This document shows positions 30,695 through 40,500 of a stretch of 64,000 nucleotides of DNA, piece after piece. The notes below the pieces were generated by a model. That model was not told where the DNA came from. It saw only the letters and a program-made list of their open reading frames with translations, and ran no database searches. The stretch covers positions 1,054,001 through 1,118,000 of the forward strand of contig CAVWNC010000003.1 of assembly GCA_963756455.1 (NCBI GenBank). The letters are read 5' to 3'. How positions within the stretch are numbered: position 1 is the stretch's first letter; each line of letters starts with the position of its first letter. A program made the translations under genes and the position numbers. The stretch is from DASQPA01 sp963756455. Its GTDB lineage: Bacteria > Acidobacteriota > Thermoanaerobaculia > Multivoradales > UBA5704.

Positions 30695-32323
30695 CTACCG
30701 CTTCATCCGCGAGCCCTTCTCCTCGACGGAGAGAATCCAGCCGACGATCTTCCCTGGCTGGATGCCGTGGCCCTCCTGCCAGAAGCGGCGGTTCCGGAGG
30801 TGGCGGCTGGAGGTGTCGTCGTCGGGGATGGCGTCGATCTCCGCCTGGATGCGCCGGAAGCGCTCGATCCACCTGGCGCAGTTGGCGAGCCGCAGGTCGA
30901 CCCAGCCGTCCGCCACCCAGGCTTCGATCTTCTCCGGCGTCACCTTCTGGTCGCGGGCGTCGGCCGGGACGATGACCTTGGGGCTTCTCAGGATCTCTCC
31001 TGAGTCGAGGAGAATGGGGATGCCCACCGCCACTACCCGATTAGCCGCCTCGGTGTCTTCGCGCACCAGCTTGTCGAGGGCGTCTCGCACCTCCTCGGGG
31101 GTCGCCTCGCGCACCGCGCGCATGGTCTTGTAGGCGAGCCTCAGGAGGTGAGCCTCGAAGAGGAGCTTCGAGTTTCGGGGCGGACCCAGCATCTCGAAGG
31201 CGACGCTGTGGGTGTCGTGCTGCTTTTCGAGCTCGATCATCCGCTCCAGGGCCCAGTGGCGGAGCATGCCCGCCCGGTAGGTCGGGGAGAGGACGGCGTT
31301 GTCCAGGGCGTTGATAATGTCGTGGCCGGTGTTTCTCCCTTCGATTTCCATCACCAGGTACTCGGCGATCTCCTCCGGGGTGACGAACTCCATCTGCTCG
31401 ACGGTCGTGAGCGTCGAGAACTCCTCAAGGCTGAAGAGGCCGTTCTCGCCGGTGTCGATGAAGACCGTCTCCAGCACCTCGTCGCGGAGCGTGGCGGCCG
31501 ACGGGTCGTCGGTCGAGAAGGTGTCGCCCAACGGGCGCGGCCGGGCGTCGACCAGGTGGATGGGCTGGCGGCCGCGGTGGATCGGCCCGTAGGCGATCCG
31601 CTTCCAGGCGATGGCCGCCGCCGGCTTGACCTCCTTGGTGATCGGGGCGCCGGGGGTCCGCGCCATGAGAAAGAGGAGCATCGAGTGGGCGCCGGCCAAG
31701 GCGCTCTTGGACAGCAGCATCCGGCTGGGGCGCTCCTCGGAGTGGGTGTAGGGGATGTTCAGACCCATGCCGCCCGTGCCGCTGGTGCCGACCTTGACGT
31801 AGACCTGGGTGCCGACGTCGCTCATGCCGCGGTACATCACCTGGATGTGGCGGATGAGGCGCGGCATGTAGAGAGCTTCCAGCAGGCCGTCGACCGCCGC
31901 CGGGTCGAGCTCGCCCTCCTCGGCGATCCGGTTGACCTCCTCGGCGGCCTTGAACATGTCCCGGTAGGCGATGCCGGTCGCCGTGTTGACGCAGTCGACG
32001 ACGATCTCCGCCTTCGACTCGGTGAGCACCTTGTAGAGAAGGAAGGAGCCTAAGTCCGAGTCGCCGAGCTTGGTGATCTGGGCGCGGATGCGCTCTCTCA
32101 AGGTGGGCTCGCCCATCAGGCCGAAAATGTCGCCGGCGGAGACCGAGAAGACCGTCTCGCCCGCCTCGGGGAGGAGCTCCTCCCGCGCCTTTAAGGCTTC
32201 CTCCATGCGCAGGCTGTGGATCTGGATCTCTCGCGGCCGGCGCTCCAGGAGCTGGCGGCAGACGGCCGTCCCGACGAGGCCGTAGCCACCCAATACAAGA
32301 ACCTTACGATTCGCGATATTCAA
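30695..32323 (-). CDS. Uncharacterised 542-residue Rossmann-fold protein, SDR/epimerase-like
   Basis: The N-terminal dinucleotide motif VLVLGGYGLVGTAV is typical of NAD(P)-binding SDR or epimerase folds. The rest, including EIVVDCVNTATGIAYRDM and TSGTGGMGLNIPYTHSEE, is far longer than a normal SDR, and I recognise no catalytic YxxxK in place. TTG 32323 was chosen because GGGAGAG lies 8-13 nt upstream and the protein then begins just before the first beta strand; a GTG at 32362 is possible. It is divergent from pckA and convergent with the RNA methyltransferase gene. A nucleotide-dependent oxidoreductase is likely; substrate unknown. Confidence 0.75.
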   Translation of the reverse strand: MNIANRKVLVLGGYGLVGTAVCRQLLERRPREIQIHSLRMEEALKAREELLPEAGETVFSVSAGDIFGLMGEPTLRERIRAQITKLGDSDLGSFLLYKVLTESKAEIVVDCVNTATGIAYRDMFKAAEEVNRIAEEGELDPAAVDGLLEALYMPRLIRHIQVMYRGMSDVGTQVYVKVGTSGTGGMGLNIPYTHSEERPSRMLLSKSALAGAHSMLLFLMARTPGAPITKEVKPAAAIAWKRIAYGPIHRGRQPIHLVDARPRPLGDTFSTDDPSAATLRDEVLETVFIDTGENGLFSLEEFSTLTTVEQMEFVTPEEIAEYLVMEIEGRNTGHDIINALDNAVLSPTYRAGMLRHWALERMIELEKQHDTHSVAFEMLGPPRNSKLLFEAHLLRLAYKTMRAVREATPEEVRDALDKLVREDTEAANRVVAVGIPILLDSGEILRSPKVIVPADARDQKVTPEKIEAWVADGWVDLRLANCARWIERFRRIQAEIDAIPDDDTSSRHLRNRRFWQEGHGIQPGKIVGWILSVEEKGSRMKR

Positions 32324-32555
32324 GTCATCTCTCCCTGAGGAAGGTACTAGAAGGATGCCCACGCATGAGGATCACGCGATGGACGGCAAGCGGGCGGACG
32401 GGGGGATTGTATCCCGCCTGGCTCCTGGCGCTCGCCCGGCGCTTGGAAGCGGGTGTAGACTCCCGGCCAACTTCGCGGTAGTGCTTTGTCGTCAGAATGT
32501 TACAATTCCGGCTTTGCTTTGGCGTCGTGACCTTCCAACTCCCGAGGTGATTCGC
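32324..32555. other. Divergent promoter region between Rossmann gene and pckA
   Basis: A 232-bp gap with an AT-richer patch (TACAAT at 32501-32506). No properly spaced -35 could be found on either strand, so no promoter is called. No ORF is supported. Confidence 0.5.
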
Positions 32556-34175
32556 ATGCAGAACGTTGGCCCCTTTGTGAGCACACACGGCATCGACGAG
32601 CAGGGATTCGGCAACGCTCGCACGGTGTACTGGAACCTTCCGGCGGCGCAGCTCTACGAGCAGGCGGTCCGCCGTGACGAAGCCCGGATCGCCGGCGAGG
32701 GCCCCTTGGTCGCCACCACCGGCAAGCACACCGGCCGCTCCCCCAACGACAAGTTCACGGTCAAGGACCAGACGACGGAGAACGAAGTCTGGTGGGGGGA
32801 CGTCAACCGGCCCTTCGACGCCGAGCGCTTCGACCGGCTCCTCGCCAAGGCCCAGGCTCACGTGGAAGGCCGGGACCTCTTCGTCTTCGACGGCTACGCC
32901 GGAGCCGATCCCAAATACCGGTTGCCGGTCCGCGTCATCACCGAGCAGGCGTGGCACAACCTCTTCGCTCAGAACATGTTCCTCCATGAAGCCGACCCCG
33001 AGAAGCTCAAAAACTTCAAGCCCGGCTTTACGGTGATCGACGTCGGCACCCTGGAGGCCGACCCGGCGGAAGACGGCACGAAGAGCCCGACCTTCATCCT
33101 CCTGGACCTCACCCGCCGAATGGTCCTTATCGGCGGCACCGTCTACGCCGGCGAGATCAAGAAGAGCATCTTCAGCGTCATGAACTACTACCTGCCGAAG
33201 CAGGGGGTGCTGTCGATGCACTGCAGCGCCAACTATGGCCGGGACCGCGAGGACTCCGCCCTCTTTTTCGGCCTCTCCGGCACCGGCAAGACGACCCTCT
33301 CGGCCGATCCGGTGCGGAAGCTCATCGGCGACGACGAGCATGGCTGGAGCGCCGACGGCATCTTCAACGTCGAGGGCGGCTGCTATGCCAAGGTCATCCG
33401 GCTCTCGGCGGAGGGCGAGCCCGAGATCTACGCCACCACCCAGCGCTTCGGCACGGTGCTCGAAAACGTCGTCATCGACCCCGAGACCCGCTCGCTCGAC
33501 CTGGACGACGACTCGCTGACCGAGAACACCCGCAGCAGCTACCCCCTGACCCAGCTCTCGAACGCCGACCTCTGCGGCCAGGCCGGGCATCCGAAAACGG
33601 TGATCTTCCTGACCGCCGACGCCTTCGGGGTCCTCCCCCCGCTCTCCCGCCTCACCCCCGAGCAGGCCATGTACCACTTCCTCTCCGGCTACACGGCCAA
33701 GGTAGCGGGGACCGAGCGCGGGGTCACCGAGCCCAAGGCGACCTTCAGCGCCTGCTTCGGTGCTCCCTTCCTCCCCCTCCATCCCGGCACCTACGCCAAG
33801 ATGCTGGGCGAACGGCTCGAACGCCACGGCGTCCGGGTCTGGCTGGTGAACACCGGCTGGACGGGCGGCCCGTACGGAGTGGGGAGCCGGATCAAGCTCG
33901 CCTACACACGGCGGATGGTGACCGCGATTCTCGCCGGCGAGCTCGATGCGGTAGAGACGGTGACCGATCCCTTCTTCGGCCTCGCCGTCCCCCGGCACGT
34001 CCCCGACGTCCCCGACGCCGTGCTCGACCCGCGCGCCTCCTGGAAGAGCACCGCCGACTACGACGCCAAAGCCGGCCAGCTCGCCGACATGTTCGCCGAC
34101 AATTTCGAGAAGTACGAGAGCGGCGTCAGCGAGGCGGTCAAGAACGCCGGTCCGCGCAAGGTCGCCTCCTCATAG
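32556..34175 (+). CDS. pckA: Phosphoenolpyruvate carboxykinase (ATP)
   Basis: A 539-residue enzyme, the usual length for the ATP-dependent family. It converts oxaloacetate plus ATP to phosphoenolpyruvate, CO2 and ADP, the first committed step of gluconeogenesis. Visible landmarks are TGKHTGRSPNDKF near 50, the signature region MHCSANYG (about 228), the P-loop GLSGTGKTT (about 241) and the metal-binding GDDEHGW (about 260). Later comes the adenine-binding region around NTGWTGGPYG (about 432). ATG 32556 has GAGGTGA 7 nt upstream. It is divergent from the uncharacterised Rossmann protein. Confidence 0.98.
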   Translation: MQNVGPFVSTHGIDEQGFGNARTVYWNLPAAQLYEQAVRRDEARIAGEGPLVATTGKHTGRSPNDKFTVKDQTTENEVWWGDVNRPFDAERFDRLLAKAQAHVEGRDLFVFDGYAGADPKYRLPVRVITEQAWHNLFAQNMFLHEADPEKLKNFKPGFTVIDVGTLEADPAEDGTKSPTFILLDLTRRMVLIGGTVYAGEIKKSIFSVMNYYLPKQGVLSMHCSANYGRDREDSALFFGLSGTGKTTLSADPVRKLIGDDEHGWSADGIFNVEGGCYAKVIRLSAEGEPEIYATTQRFGTVLENVVIDPETRSLDLDDDSLTENTRSSYPLTQLSNADLCGQAGHPKTVIFLTADAFGVLPPLSRLTPEQAMYHFLSGYTAKVAGTERGVTEPKATFSACFGAPFLPLHPGTYAKMLGERLERHGVRVWLVNTGWTGGPYGVGSRIKLAYTRRMVTAILAGELDAVETVTDPFFGLAVPRHVPDVPDAVLDPRASWKSTADYDAKAGQLADMFADNFEKYESGVSEAVKNAGPRKVASS

Positions 34176-34187
34176 ACCCTCACGGTC

Positions 34188-34213
34188 CCCGCCCGGCAGA
34201 GCCCGGGCGGGGC
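34188..34213. other. GC stem-loop after pckA
   Basis: A 10-bp perfect stem CCCCGCCCGG / CCGGGCGGGG lies 13 nt after the pckA stop. No T-run follows, so termination would be inefficient or factor-dependent. Confidence 0.45.
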
Positions 34214-34242
34214 GGCGCGATGTTTGCGTACAGAGCGAGGGC

Positions 34243-35226
34243 ATGAACACCACCCTCGACCAGCCGATCCGCAGTGACCGCAACGACCACGACGACCGCA
34301 GGGTTGGGCGCGAGCTTCAGCCTGGCGTCTTCCGCCTCGCCACCCTCTTCGTCAACGCCTATCTGGTTCGGGAGCCCGGCGAGGCCTGGGTCCTCGTCGA
34401 TACCGGTCTCCCCGGATTCGCCGGTCTCGTGAGGAGGCGGGCGGAGGTGCTCTTCGGGCGGCCCCCGGCGGCGATCCTCCTCACCCATGGACATTTCGAC
34501 CACTCCGGGAACGCCGAGGAGCTGGCCGTTCTGTGGGGGGTACCGATCTTCGCCCATCCGTTGGAGATGCCGTTCCTGACCGGCCGCTCGGACTATCCGC
34601 CGGTCGACCCCACGGTCGGCGGCGCCCTGGGATTCATGGCGCGGAGCTTTCCCCACCACGGGATCGACCTGCGCGGCCACGTCCATCCACTGCCGGAGGA
34701 CGGCTCGGTGCCGGGGCTTCCCAGCTGGCGGTGGGTCCACACCCCGGGGCACACCGCCGGTCACGTCTCTTTCTTCCGCCAGCGCGACCGCACCCTCCTC
34801 GCCGGCGACGCCCTGGCGACCCTGGATCAGGATTCGCCCGTCGCCATGGTCACCCAGCGCCGGGAGTTCTCGGTTCCCCCCGCCCCCCTGACCACCGACT
34901 GGCGGGCGGCGCGGGCGAGCGTCGAGGCGCTGGCCGAGCTTAAGCCCCACGCCGTCGCCGCCGGGCACGGTCGTCCGGCACGAGGTTCCCACGTCGCGGC
35001 GGACCTCGCCCGCTTCGCCCGGATCTTCACCCCCCCCAAGCGGGGGCGCTACGTCCTGCGCCCGGCGCGGAGCAACGAGTACGGCATTTTCGAGATCCCG
35101 CCGCCGGTGGAGGATCCGCTTCCCCGGCAGCTCCTCCTCGCCGGCCTCGCGACCGGTGCCCTGTTCGCCCTCGTCCAGGGTCTCCGCGCCCGGCGGAACC
35201 GGCCGCGCTCCTCGCGCCGAAGCTGA
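34243..35226 (+). CDS. MBL-fold metallo-hydrolase with C-terminal hydrophobic segment
   Basis: A 327-residue glyoxalase-II-like MBL protein. The metal motif is THGHFDHSG near residue 84, with TPGHTAGH near 167, the bridging Asp in LLAGDAL and a final AAGHGRP near 245. A hydrophobic stretch at about 290-310 followed by a basic end (RARRNRPRSSRR) may be a single membrane anchor. Substrate unknown. It lies 56 nt before the ABC exporter in the same direction. Confidence 0.85.
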   Translation: MNTTLDQPIRSDRNDHDDRRVGRELQPGVFRLATLFVNAYLVREPGEAWVLVDTGLPGFAGLVRRRAEVLFGRPPAAILLTHGHFDHSGNAEELAVLWGVPIFAHPLEMPFLTGRSDYPPVDPTVGGALGFMARSFPHHGIDLRGHVHPLPEDGSVPGLPSWRWVHTPGHTAGHVSFFRQRDRTLLAGDALATLDQDSPVAMVTQRREFSVPPAPLTTDWRAARASVEALAELKPHAVAAGHGRPARGSHVAADLARFARIFTPPKRGRYVLRPARSNEYGIFEIPPPVEDPLPRQLLLAGLATGALFALVQGLRARRNRPRSSRRS

Positions 35227-35282
35227 AGCGGCGGGCTCTCTGGAAGGAACCGGCCGCCGGCCGTGTTCTCCCTCCTGAAATC

Positions 35283-37286
35283 ATGTCTACCGTAAATTCG
35301 ACGCCCCTTCCTCCTCCCAGCCGTCCCGCGCGGGCCGGCCTCTTCGGGGGGCTCGTCTCCTCGAAGCAGCCGAAGCCCAGGCCCGAGCTTGATGCCGCCA
35401 AAGCCGAGCAGGCCAAGAAGAAGGCCAAGCTCCAGTTCAAAGTCGTCCTCGGCGATTCCCTGGACCTCATCAGGGCCCGCAAGGGGCGGCTCGCCATCGG
35501 TCTCCTGCTCATGGCGATCAACCGGATCACCGCCTTAGTCCTCCCGGCGACGACCAAGTACCTGGTCGACGACGTCATCGGCAAGAAGAACCATCATCTC
35601 CTCTACCTGCTCGTCCTGGCGGGAGGGTCGGCGACGATCGTCCAGGCCCTGAGCTCCTTCGGCCTCACCCAGATCCTTGGCAAGGCCGCCCAGCGCTCGA
35701 TCACCGAGATGCGGCGGACCGTCCAGCGCCACGTCGGCCGGCTGTCGGTGGGCTTTTTCGACCAGACGAAGACCGGGGTCCTCCTGGCGCGGGTGATGAG
35801 CGACGCCGAGGGCATCCGCAACCTGGTCGGCAGCGGCCTGGTCGAGATGATCGGCGGCATGGTCACCGCCGTCTTCGCCACCGGCTATCTGCTCTACCTG
35901 AACGCCAAGCTCACCGTCATCGCGCTCTCGGTGATGTCGCTCTTCACCATCGTCATGTACTACGCGTTCAAGATCCTCCGCCCGCTCTTTCGCGAGCGCT
36001 CGAAGATCAACGCGGAGATCTCCGGCCGCCTCACCGAGTCGTTCTCGGGCGTTCGGGTGGTCAAGGCCTATGGTGCGGAGCAACGCGAGTCGCTGGTCTT
36101 CTCGAAAGGGGTTCACCGGCTATTCCGGAACGTCGCCAAGACGATGACCGGCACCTCGACGGTCACCGCGGTCTCGTCTTTCCTCATGGGGGCGATCGGC
36201 ATCGCCATCATGTGGATCGGCGGCAACGAGGTGCTCGCCGGCCATATGACCCTGGGCTCCTTCTTCTCCTTCACCCTTTTCCTGGGGCTCCTCGTCGGGC
36301 CGGCGGTCCAGATCATCAACGTCGGGAGCCAGATGACCGAAGCCTTCGCGGGCCTGGAACGCATCCGGGAGATCCGCAACGAGGTGCCGGAAAGCGCCGG
36401 GGAAGAGCTCCGGGAGCCGCTCCCCGAGATCGTCGGGAAGATCGAGCTCCGGGACGTCACCTTCGAGTACAAAGAGGGACAGCCGGTCCTCCGCGGGGTC
36501 TCGCTCGTCGCCCCGCCGGGGACGGTGACCGCGCTCGTCGGCCCGTCGGGGTCGGGCAAGAGCACGCTCATCGGCCTCATCGCGGCCTTCCACCGCGCCA
36601 CGACCGGCGCCCTCTTCGTCGACGGCCACGACCTCTCCCAGGTCCGCCTCTCCGACTACCGCAGCCAGCTCGGGGTCGTCTTCCAGGACAACTTCCTTTT
36701 TGACGGCACGGTGCTCGAGAACATCGCCTATGCCCGGCCGCACGCCTCCGAGGAGGAGATCCTGCGCGCCGCCCACATCGCCCACTGCGACGCTTTCGTC
36801 GATCGCCTGCCGGAGGGTTACGAAACCGTGGTGGGAGAACGCGGGGTGAAGCTCTCGGGGGGCGAAAGACAGCGGGTGGCGATCGCCCGGGCGATTCTCG
36901 CCGACCCCCGGATCTTGATCCTCGACGAGGCCACCTCGTCGCTCGACAGCGAGAGCGAGGCGTTGATCCAGGAAGGTCTCGCCGTGCTGATGCGCGGCCG
37001 CACCACCTTCGTTATCGCCCATCGTCTGTCGACCATCCGCCGGGCCGACCAGATCCTCGTCCTGGAGCAGGGGAAGATCGTCGAGCACGGCCGCCACGAG
37101 GAACTCCTCGCCCTGGGCGGTCTCTACCACGCGCTCTACACCCGGCAGTACGACCTGGAGTCCAACCTCTTTAGGAACCCCGGGGAGATCACGGAAGATT
37201 CGGAAGCCGCGAAAAAAGCGGAAGAAAAGAAACCCGCGGTGGCGGCAGACTCCGCCACCGCGCGGATGTCTCTTCTGCCGGGCTGA
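35283..37286 (+). CDS. MsbA-like ABC exporter half-transporter
   Basis: A 667-residue fused permease-ATPase. After a Pro/Lys-rich cytoplasmic N-tail of about 60 residues, an exporter-type transmembrane domain covers about 75-370. The nucleotide-binding domain follows: Walker A GPSGSGKST (about 419), Q-loop VFQDN, signature KLSGGERQR (about 524), Walker B ILILDEATSS and H-loop IAHRLST (about 578). Such homodimeric exporters move lipids, lipid A precursors or drugs across the inner membrane. No biosynthetic neighbour identifies the cargo. A strong stem-loop lies inside the last codons. Confidence 0.94.
   Translation: MSTVNSTPLPPPSRPARAGLFGGLVSSKQPKPRPELDAAKAEQAKKKAKLQFKVVLGDSLDLIRARKGRLAIGLLLMAINRITALVLPATTKYLVDDVIGKKNHHLLYLLVLAGGSATIVQALSSFGLTQILGKAAQRSITEMRRTVQRHVGRLSVGFFDQTKTGVLLARVMSDAEGIRNLVGSGLVEMIGGMVTAVFATGYLLYLNAKLTVIALSVMSLFTIVMYYAFKILRPLFRERSKINAEISGRLTESFSGVRVVKAYGAEQRESLVFSKGVHRLFRNVAKTMTGTSTVTAVSSFLMGAIGIAIMWIGGNEVLAGHMTLGSFFSFTLFLGLLVGPAVQIINVGSQMTEAFAGLERIREIRNEVPESAGEELREPLPEIVGKIELRDVTFEYKEGQPVLRGVSLVAPPGTVTALVGPSGSGKSTLIGLIAAFHRATTGALFVDGHDLSQVRLSDYRSQLGVVFQDNFLFDGTVLENIAYARPHASEEEILRAAHIAHCDAFVDRLPEGYETVVGERGVKLSGGERQRVAIARAILADPRILILDEATSSLDSESEALIQEGLAVLMRGRTTFVIAHRLSTIRRADQILVLEQGKIVEHGRHEELLALGGLYHALYTRQYDLESNLFRNPGEITEDSEAAKKAEEKKPAVAADSATARMSLLPG
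37235..37262. other. Perfect 11-bp stem-loop inside the 3' end of the ABC exporter gene
   Basis: CGCGGTGGCGG / CCGCCACCGCG with a 6-nt loop (37246-37251) ends 24 nt before the end of the coding sequence. It could stabilise the mRNA 3' end. There is no T-run, so it is not called a terminator. Confidence 0.45.
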
Positions 37287-37310
37287 TTTGAAGGGCTGAA
37301 CGCCTCCGGC

Positions 37311-37463
37311 TCAGCTCTTCGTGCGGCCTTCCGACTTGCGGTGCTTGTTCACCGTCCGGGCCGCGATCTCCTTGGCGCGCTCGGTCGAGTGCCCCTCCTT
37401 CTTCTCGCTCGCCTCGACGCGCTTGTACTGCTTCTCGTCCTTGTCGCTCCATGCCTTGGGCAT
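37311..37463 (-). CDS. Small highly charged conserved protein, 50 residues
   Basis: MPKAWSDKDEKQYKRVEASE is its start. The rest continues with AKEIAARTVNKHRK and a Ser/Thr/Lys end. The pattern is familiar from short bacterial proteins often labelled plasmid-stabilisation protein; no toxin or antitoxin fold can be shown here. ATG 37463 is preceded by two GGAGG-like sites, so translation should be efficient. It is convergent with the ABC exporter and follows the terminator of the M36 protease gene. Role unknown. Confidence 0.75.
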   Translation of the reverse strand: MPKAWSDKDEKQYKRVEASEKKEGHSTERAKEIAARTVNKHRKSEGRTKS

Positions 37464-37484
37464 TGATGTGTACCTCCTGCCTCC

Positions 37485-37516
37485 TGAAAAAAGCAAAGAT
37501 CGGGCCAGACCGATCT
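37485..37516 (-). terminator. Intrinsic terminator after the first M36 protease gene
   Basis: On the minus strand the stem AGATCGG / CCGATCT (37510-37516 and 37497-37503) is followed by TTGCTTTTTTC, directly after the stop codon of the protease gene. Confidence 0.7.
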
Positions 37517-40500
37517 CTATGTCGTTCGCCTCCGGCGCAGCAGGGCGAAGCCAGCACCCAAAAGAAGCAGCGCCAGAGTGGCGAAACCGAGCGGCGACAG
37601 GGTCGGCACGTCGGTGATCGCCGGGGGGACGACGAGGGCCGTAGCATCTCCCCTCGTGGCCGTCGCCGGATCGTCGGTCACCGCCGAGGACTCATTGATC
37701 CCGTCGCCATCCGCGTCGAAGGCGATCTGCCCCTGGTTGGCGATGCTCTGGCCGGCGGCGGTGCTCTTGATCGTGGCCTCGATGGTGATCGTCGCCTGCC
37801 CGACGACCGCCGGCAGCACCCCGTTCCAGGTCACCGTGTTGGTGGCGACATCGGCGGTGGCAATGCCGGAGGTGGAGGTGGCGGAGACCAGGGTGAGGGT
37901 GGACGGCAGGACGTCGGTGAATTCGTTCCCCGGGTTGTCCGCCTGGGCCGCGGAGCCCGTGTTGCTCAGGGTGACCGTGTAGGTGATGGCGCCACCGGCG
38001 ACGAAGTTGCCGGCGACGGTCTTGGTTCCCGAGACGGCCGCAGTCGGGGTGAAGGCGTTGCAAGTGAAGGCCGTGGGGGTCACGATGAGAGACCAGGTGT
38101 TGAGCTGGCCGGTGTTGCCCGCGAACTCGTCCGCCACGTAGATGGACCAGGTGCCGCTGGTCGAAAGACCCTTGACATAGGAGAGCTGGTCGACCGGGTC
38201 GGGACCGACGGTGGGGAAACCGAGGGTGCTGATGGACGCCGAGTTGAAGGCCGGCGCCCAACTGCCGGTATAGGGAGCGGCCGCGCCACCGGTGGCGTTG
38301 AGGTCGTTGGTCGAGCTGCCGTCGATCTTGGTATCGATGAAGTTGGCTCCGCTCGAATCGCTGGTGAAGATGCCGCGCAGATAGATGAGCGTCGTGCCGT
38401 AGCCCGAGGGGGCCTTGAAGCCGACGATGAGATCGCTGGTCGCCTCGTGCTGGAGGTCGTTGACGTCGAAGACGAGGCTAGAGATCTCCCGGTCGTCGGT
38501 GATCGTCATCGAATCGCCGACGCCGCGGGCCTGGCCGTCCGGAATGGCGAGACCGCCGGGGATCGTCCGCGTGTAGGTGATCGGCGCTCCGGTGCCGGAG
38601 ACGGCGCCGACCCGCAGGGTGAAGTCGACGCTCGTCGTGCCGAGCGACGACACGGTCGTGAGCGTGAAGTGGAGCGATTGGCCGCAGAGGGCGCTCGGCG
38701 AAACGGTGAAGAGGAATGGGGTGCCCGCGGCCGTCCCTTGCGCCGCGATGGCGGGGTAGGCCGCGCTCCCGGTGAGGAGGGTGACGCCCGGAGTCGAGGA
38801 GGTGAGGGTCGCCGTCGCGCCGGCGACCCCCTGGCTCGCGGCGCGCCAGGGGTTCTTGAGCTCGACGGTGAGGCGGATCGGCTCGCCGGGATCGATCGCG
38901 CCGTTGTGATTGCCCAGGCTGTCGTCGACGGTCAGGGCGGCGACGTCCAGGTAGGGAACCGCGAAGGACTCGCCGACCCCCAGGTAGGAGCTGACGCCAC
39001 TCAGGAAGGCGAGGCCGTCCTGGGCGAGCGGCGCGACCGCCTTGTAGCCCAGGCCGCGGTTGGCAAAGCCGCCCCAGATCGATTTCTCGTTGGCGCAGGC
39101 GTGGGTGGCGCAGTCGGCGTCGAGGATCGCGTCGCGCGCGTCGGGGAAGCTGGGATTGAGCGGGGTCATCTTCATCGCGTCGGTGACGAGCGCGAGCATC
39201 GTGTCGTTGCCGGTCGGCACGTCGCCGTTCGCTCCCGCCGGATCGGCGATGACGCGGCTCCGCACGTCCCAGAGGGTGTTCGCCCAGACCTCGCCCGCGT
39301 TGTGGACCTCGTCCGCCCCGAAGCGGGTGAACTTGAGGATCGAGGGCGGGATGCCGCCCGAGAGGTCGAGCGTCAGGTCGTCGACGTCGGCGAAGGTGAG
39401 CGGGTTGACCGTCTTGTCCGAGCAGTAGGGGAAGCGCCGGATGCCGTAGAGGTAGTTGTCCTCCTGGAGGTTCCTGTAGTTGTAGGTCGTCCAGGGCTGC
39501 TGGACGTACTTCGCCGTGGGCGGGTAGGCATTGGTGCTGGAGAGGAGGGACTGGGCGTAGAAATCGCTCCAGCCCTCGCCCATGCCGCCGCCCTCGTCGA
39601 AGAGCAGGCCGAAGCCGTTGCCGATGAGACGCCCGGAGACCCCATGGGTCAACTCGTGGAGCACGATCGAGCCTTCGAGGTTGCCGTCCCGGTTCGGGGT
39701 GCCCCAGGTGAAGGTCGAGACCTGCAGGAGCCCCGACATGCCGTCCGGCGGGGAGGTGAAGGTGCCGGCGTTATTCCCGAAGGTGGTGCTCTGAACCTCG
39801 GCCAGGAGGGGATCCCCGCCCGTGCCGCCGCGGCCGAAGTTGTCGGTCTGGTAGTTGCCCGCCGCCTCGTCGAAGCCCAGATTGTAGAGCCGGTCGTGGT
39901 ACCAGTTGGCGACATAGAACGCCTGGGTGACGGAACCGCGCTGGGACTGCGGGTCGGTCGGATCGGTGCCGGCGTCGGGGTCGCTGCCCAGGGGGGGCGG
40001 CGTGTAGTCGTAGCCGGTGCCCAGGAAGTCACGGGGATGCCCGGCGCCGTCGATATTGCCGATCGGCCGGCCGTTGTCGTCGAGAGCGCCGGGATCGGGC
40101 ATGTTGTCGCCGTCGGTGTCCAGATAGGCGTCGGTGTTGTTGCCCGTCGTCGTGTTGCCGCCATCCGAGATCCAGCCGTCGGGAGACGCGTTGATGTCCT
40201 GGACGGTCGACATGTTGACCGTGACCCGGGGGACGGCGGGAAACTGGGTACCCGAGCCGGGCGTCACATCGGTCGGCGAGTGCGGCGCCGGGCTTTCGCC
40301 GGGCGTCTTGCCGTCCGCGTGCAGGTAGACGTTGAAACGGGCCTCCTGGGTCGAGGCCTGGCTCCGCATGTTCTTGCGCCAGAGGAGAGTGCCGCTGCCG
40401 GCATCGACCACCGTGATCCAGTCGCCCGGCCCACGGGTGAACGTGACCTGCTGCCAGGCCGGCACCAGGATGCCCGGACCGGCCGGAAAGTAGACGAGAT

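Noticed and set aside
32324..32362. GTG start 32362 for the 542-residue Rossmann protein
   Set aside because: The extra 13 residues have no homology look, while TTG 32323 has GGGAGAG placed properly; not fully excluded.
32501..32506. TACAAT as a pckA promoter -10
   Set aside because: No -35 element at 15-19 nt spacing on either strand.
37311..37463. Toxin-antitoxin or plasmid partition function for the 50-residue protein
   Set aside because: Only a database-label memory supports it; no partner gene or plasmid feature is present.
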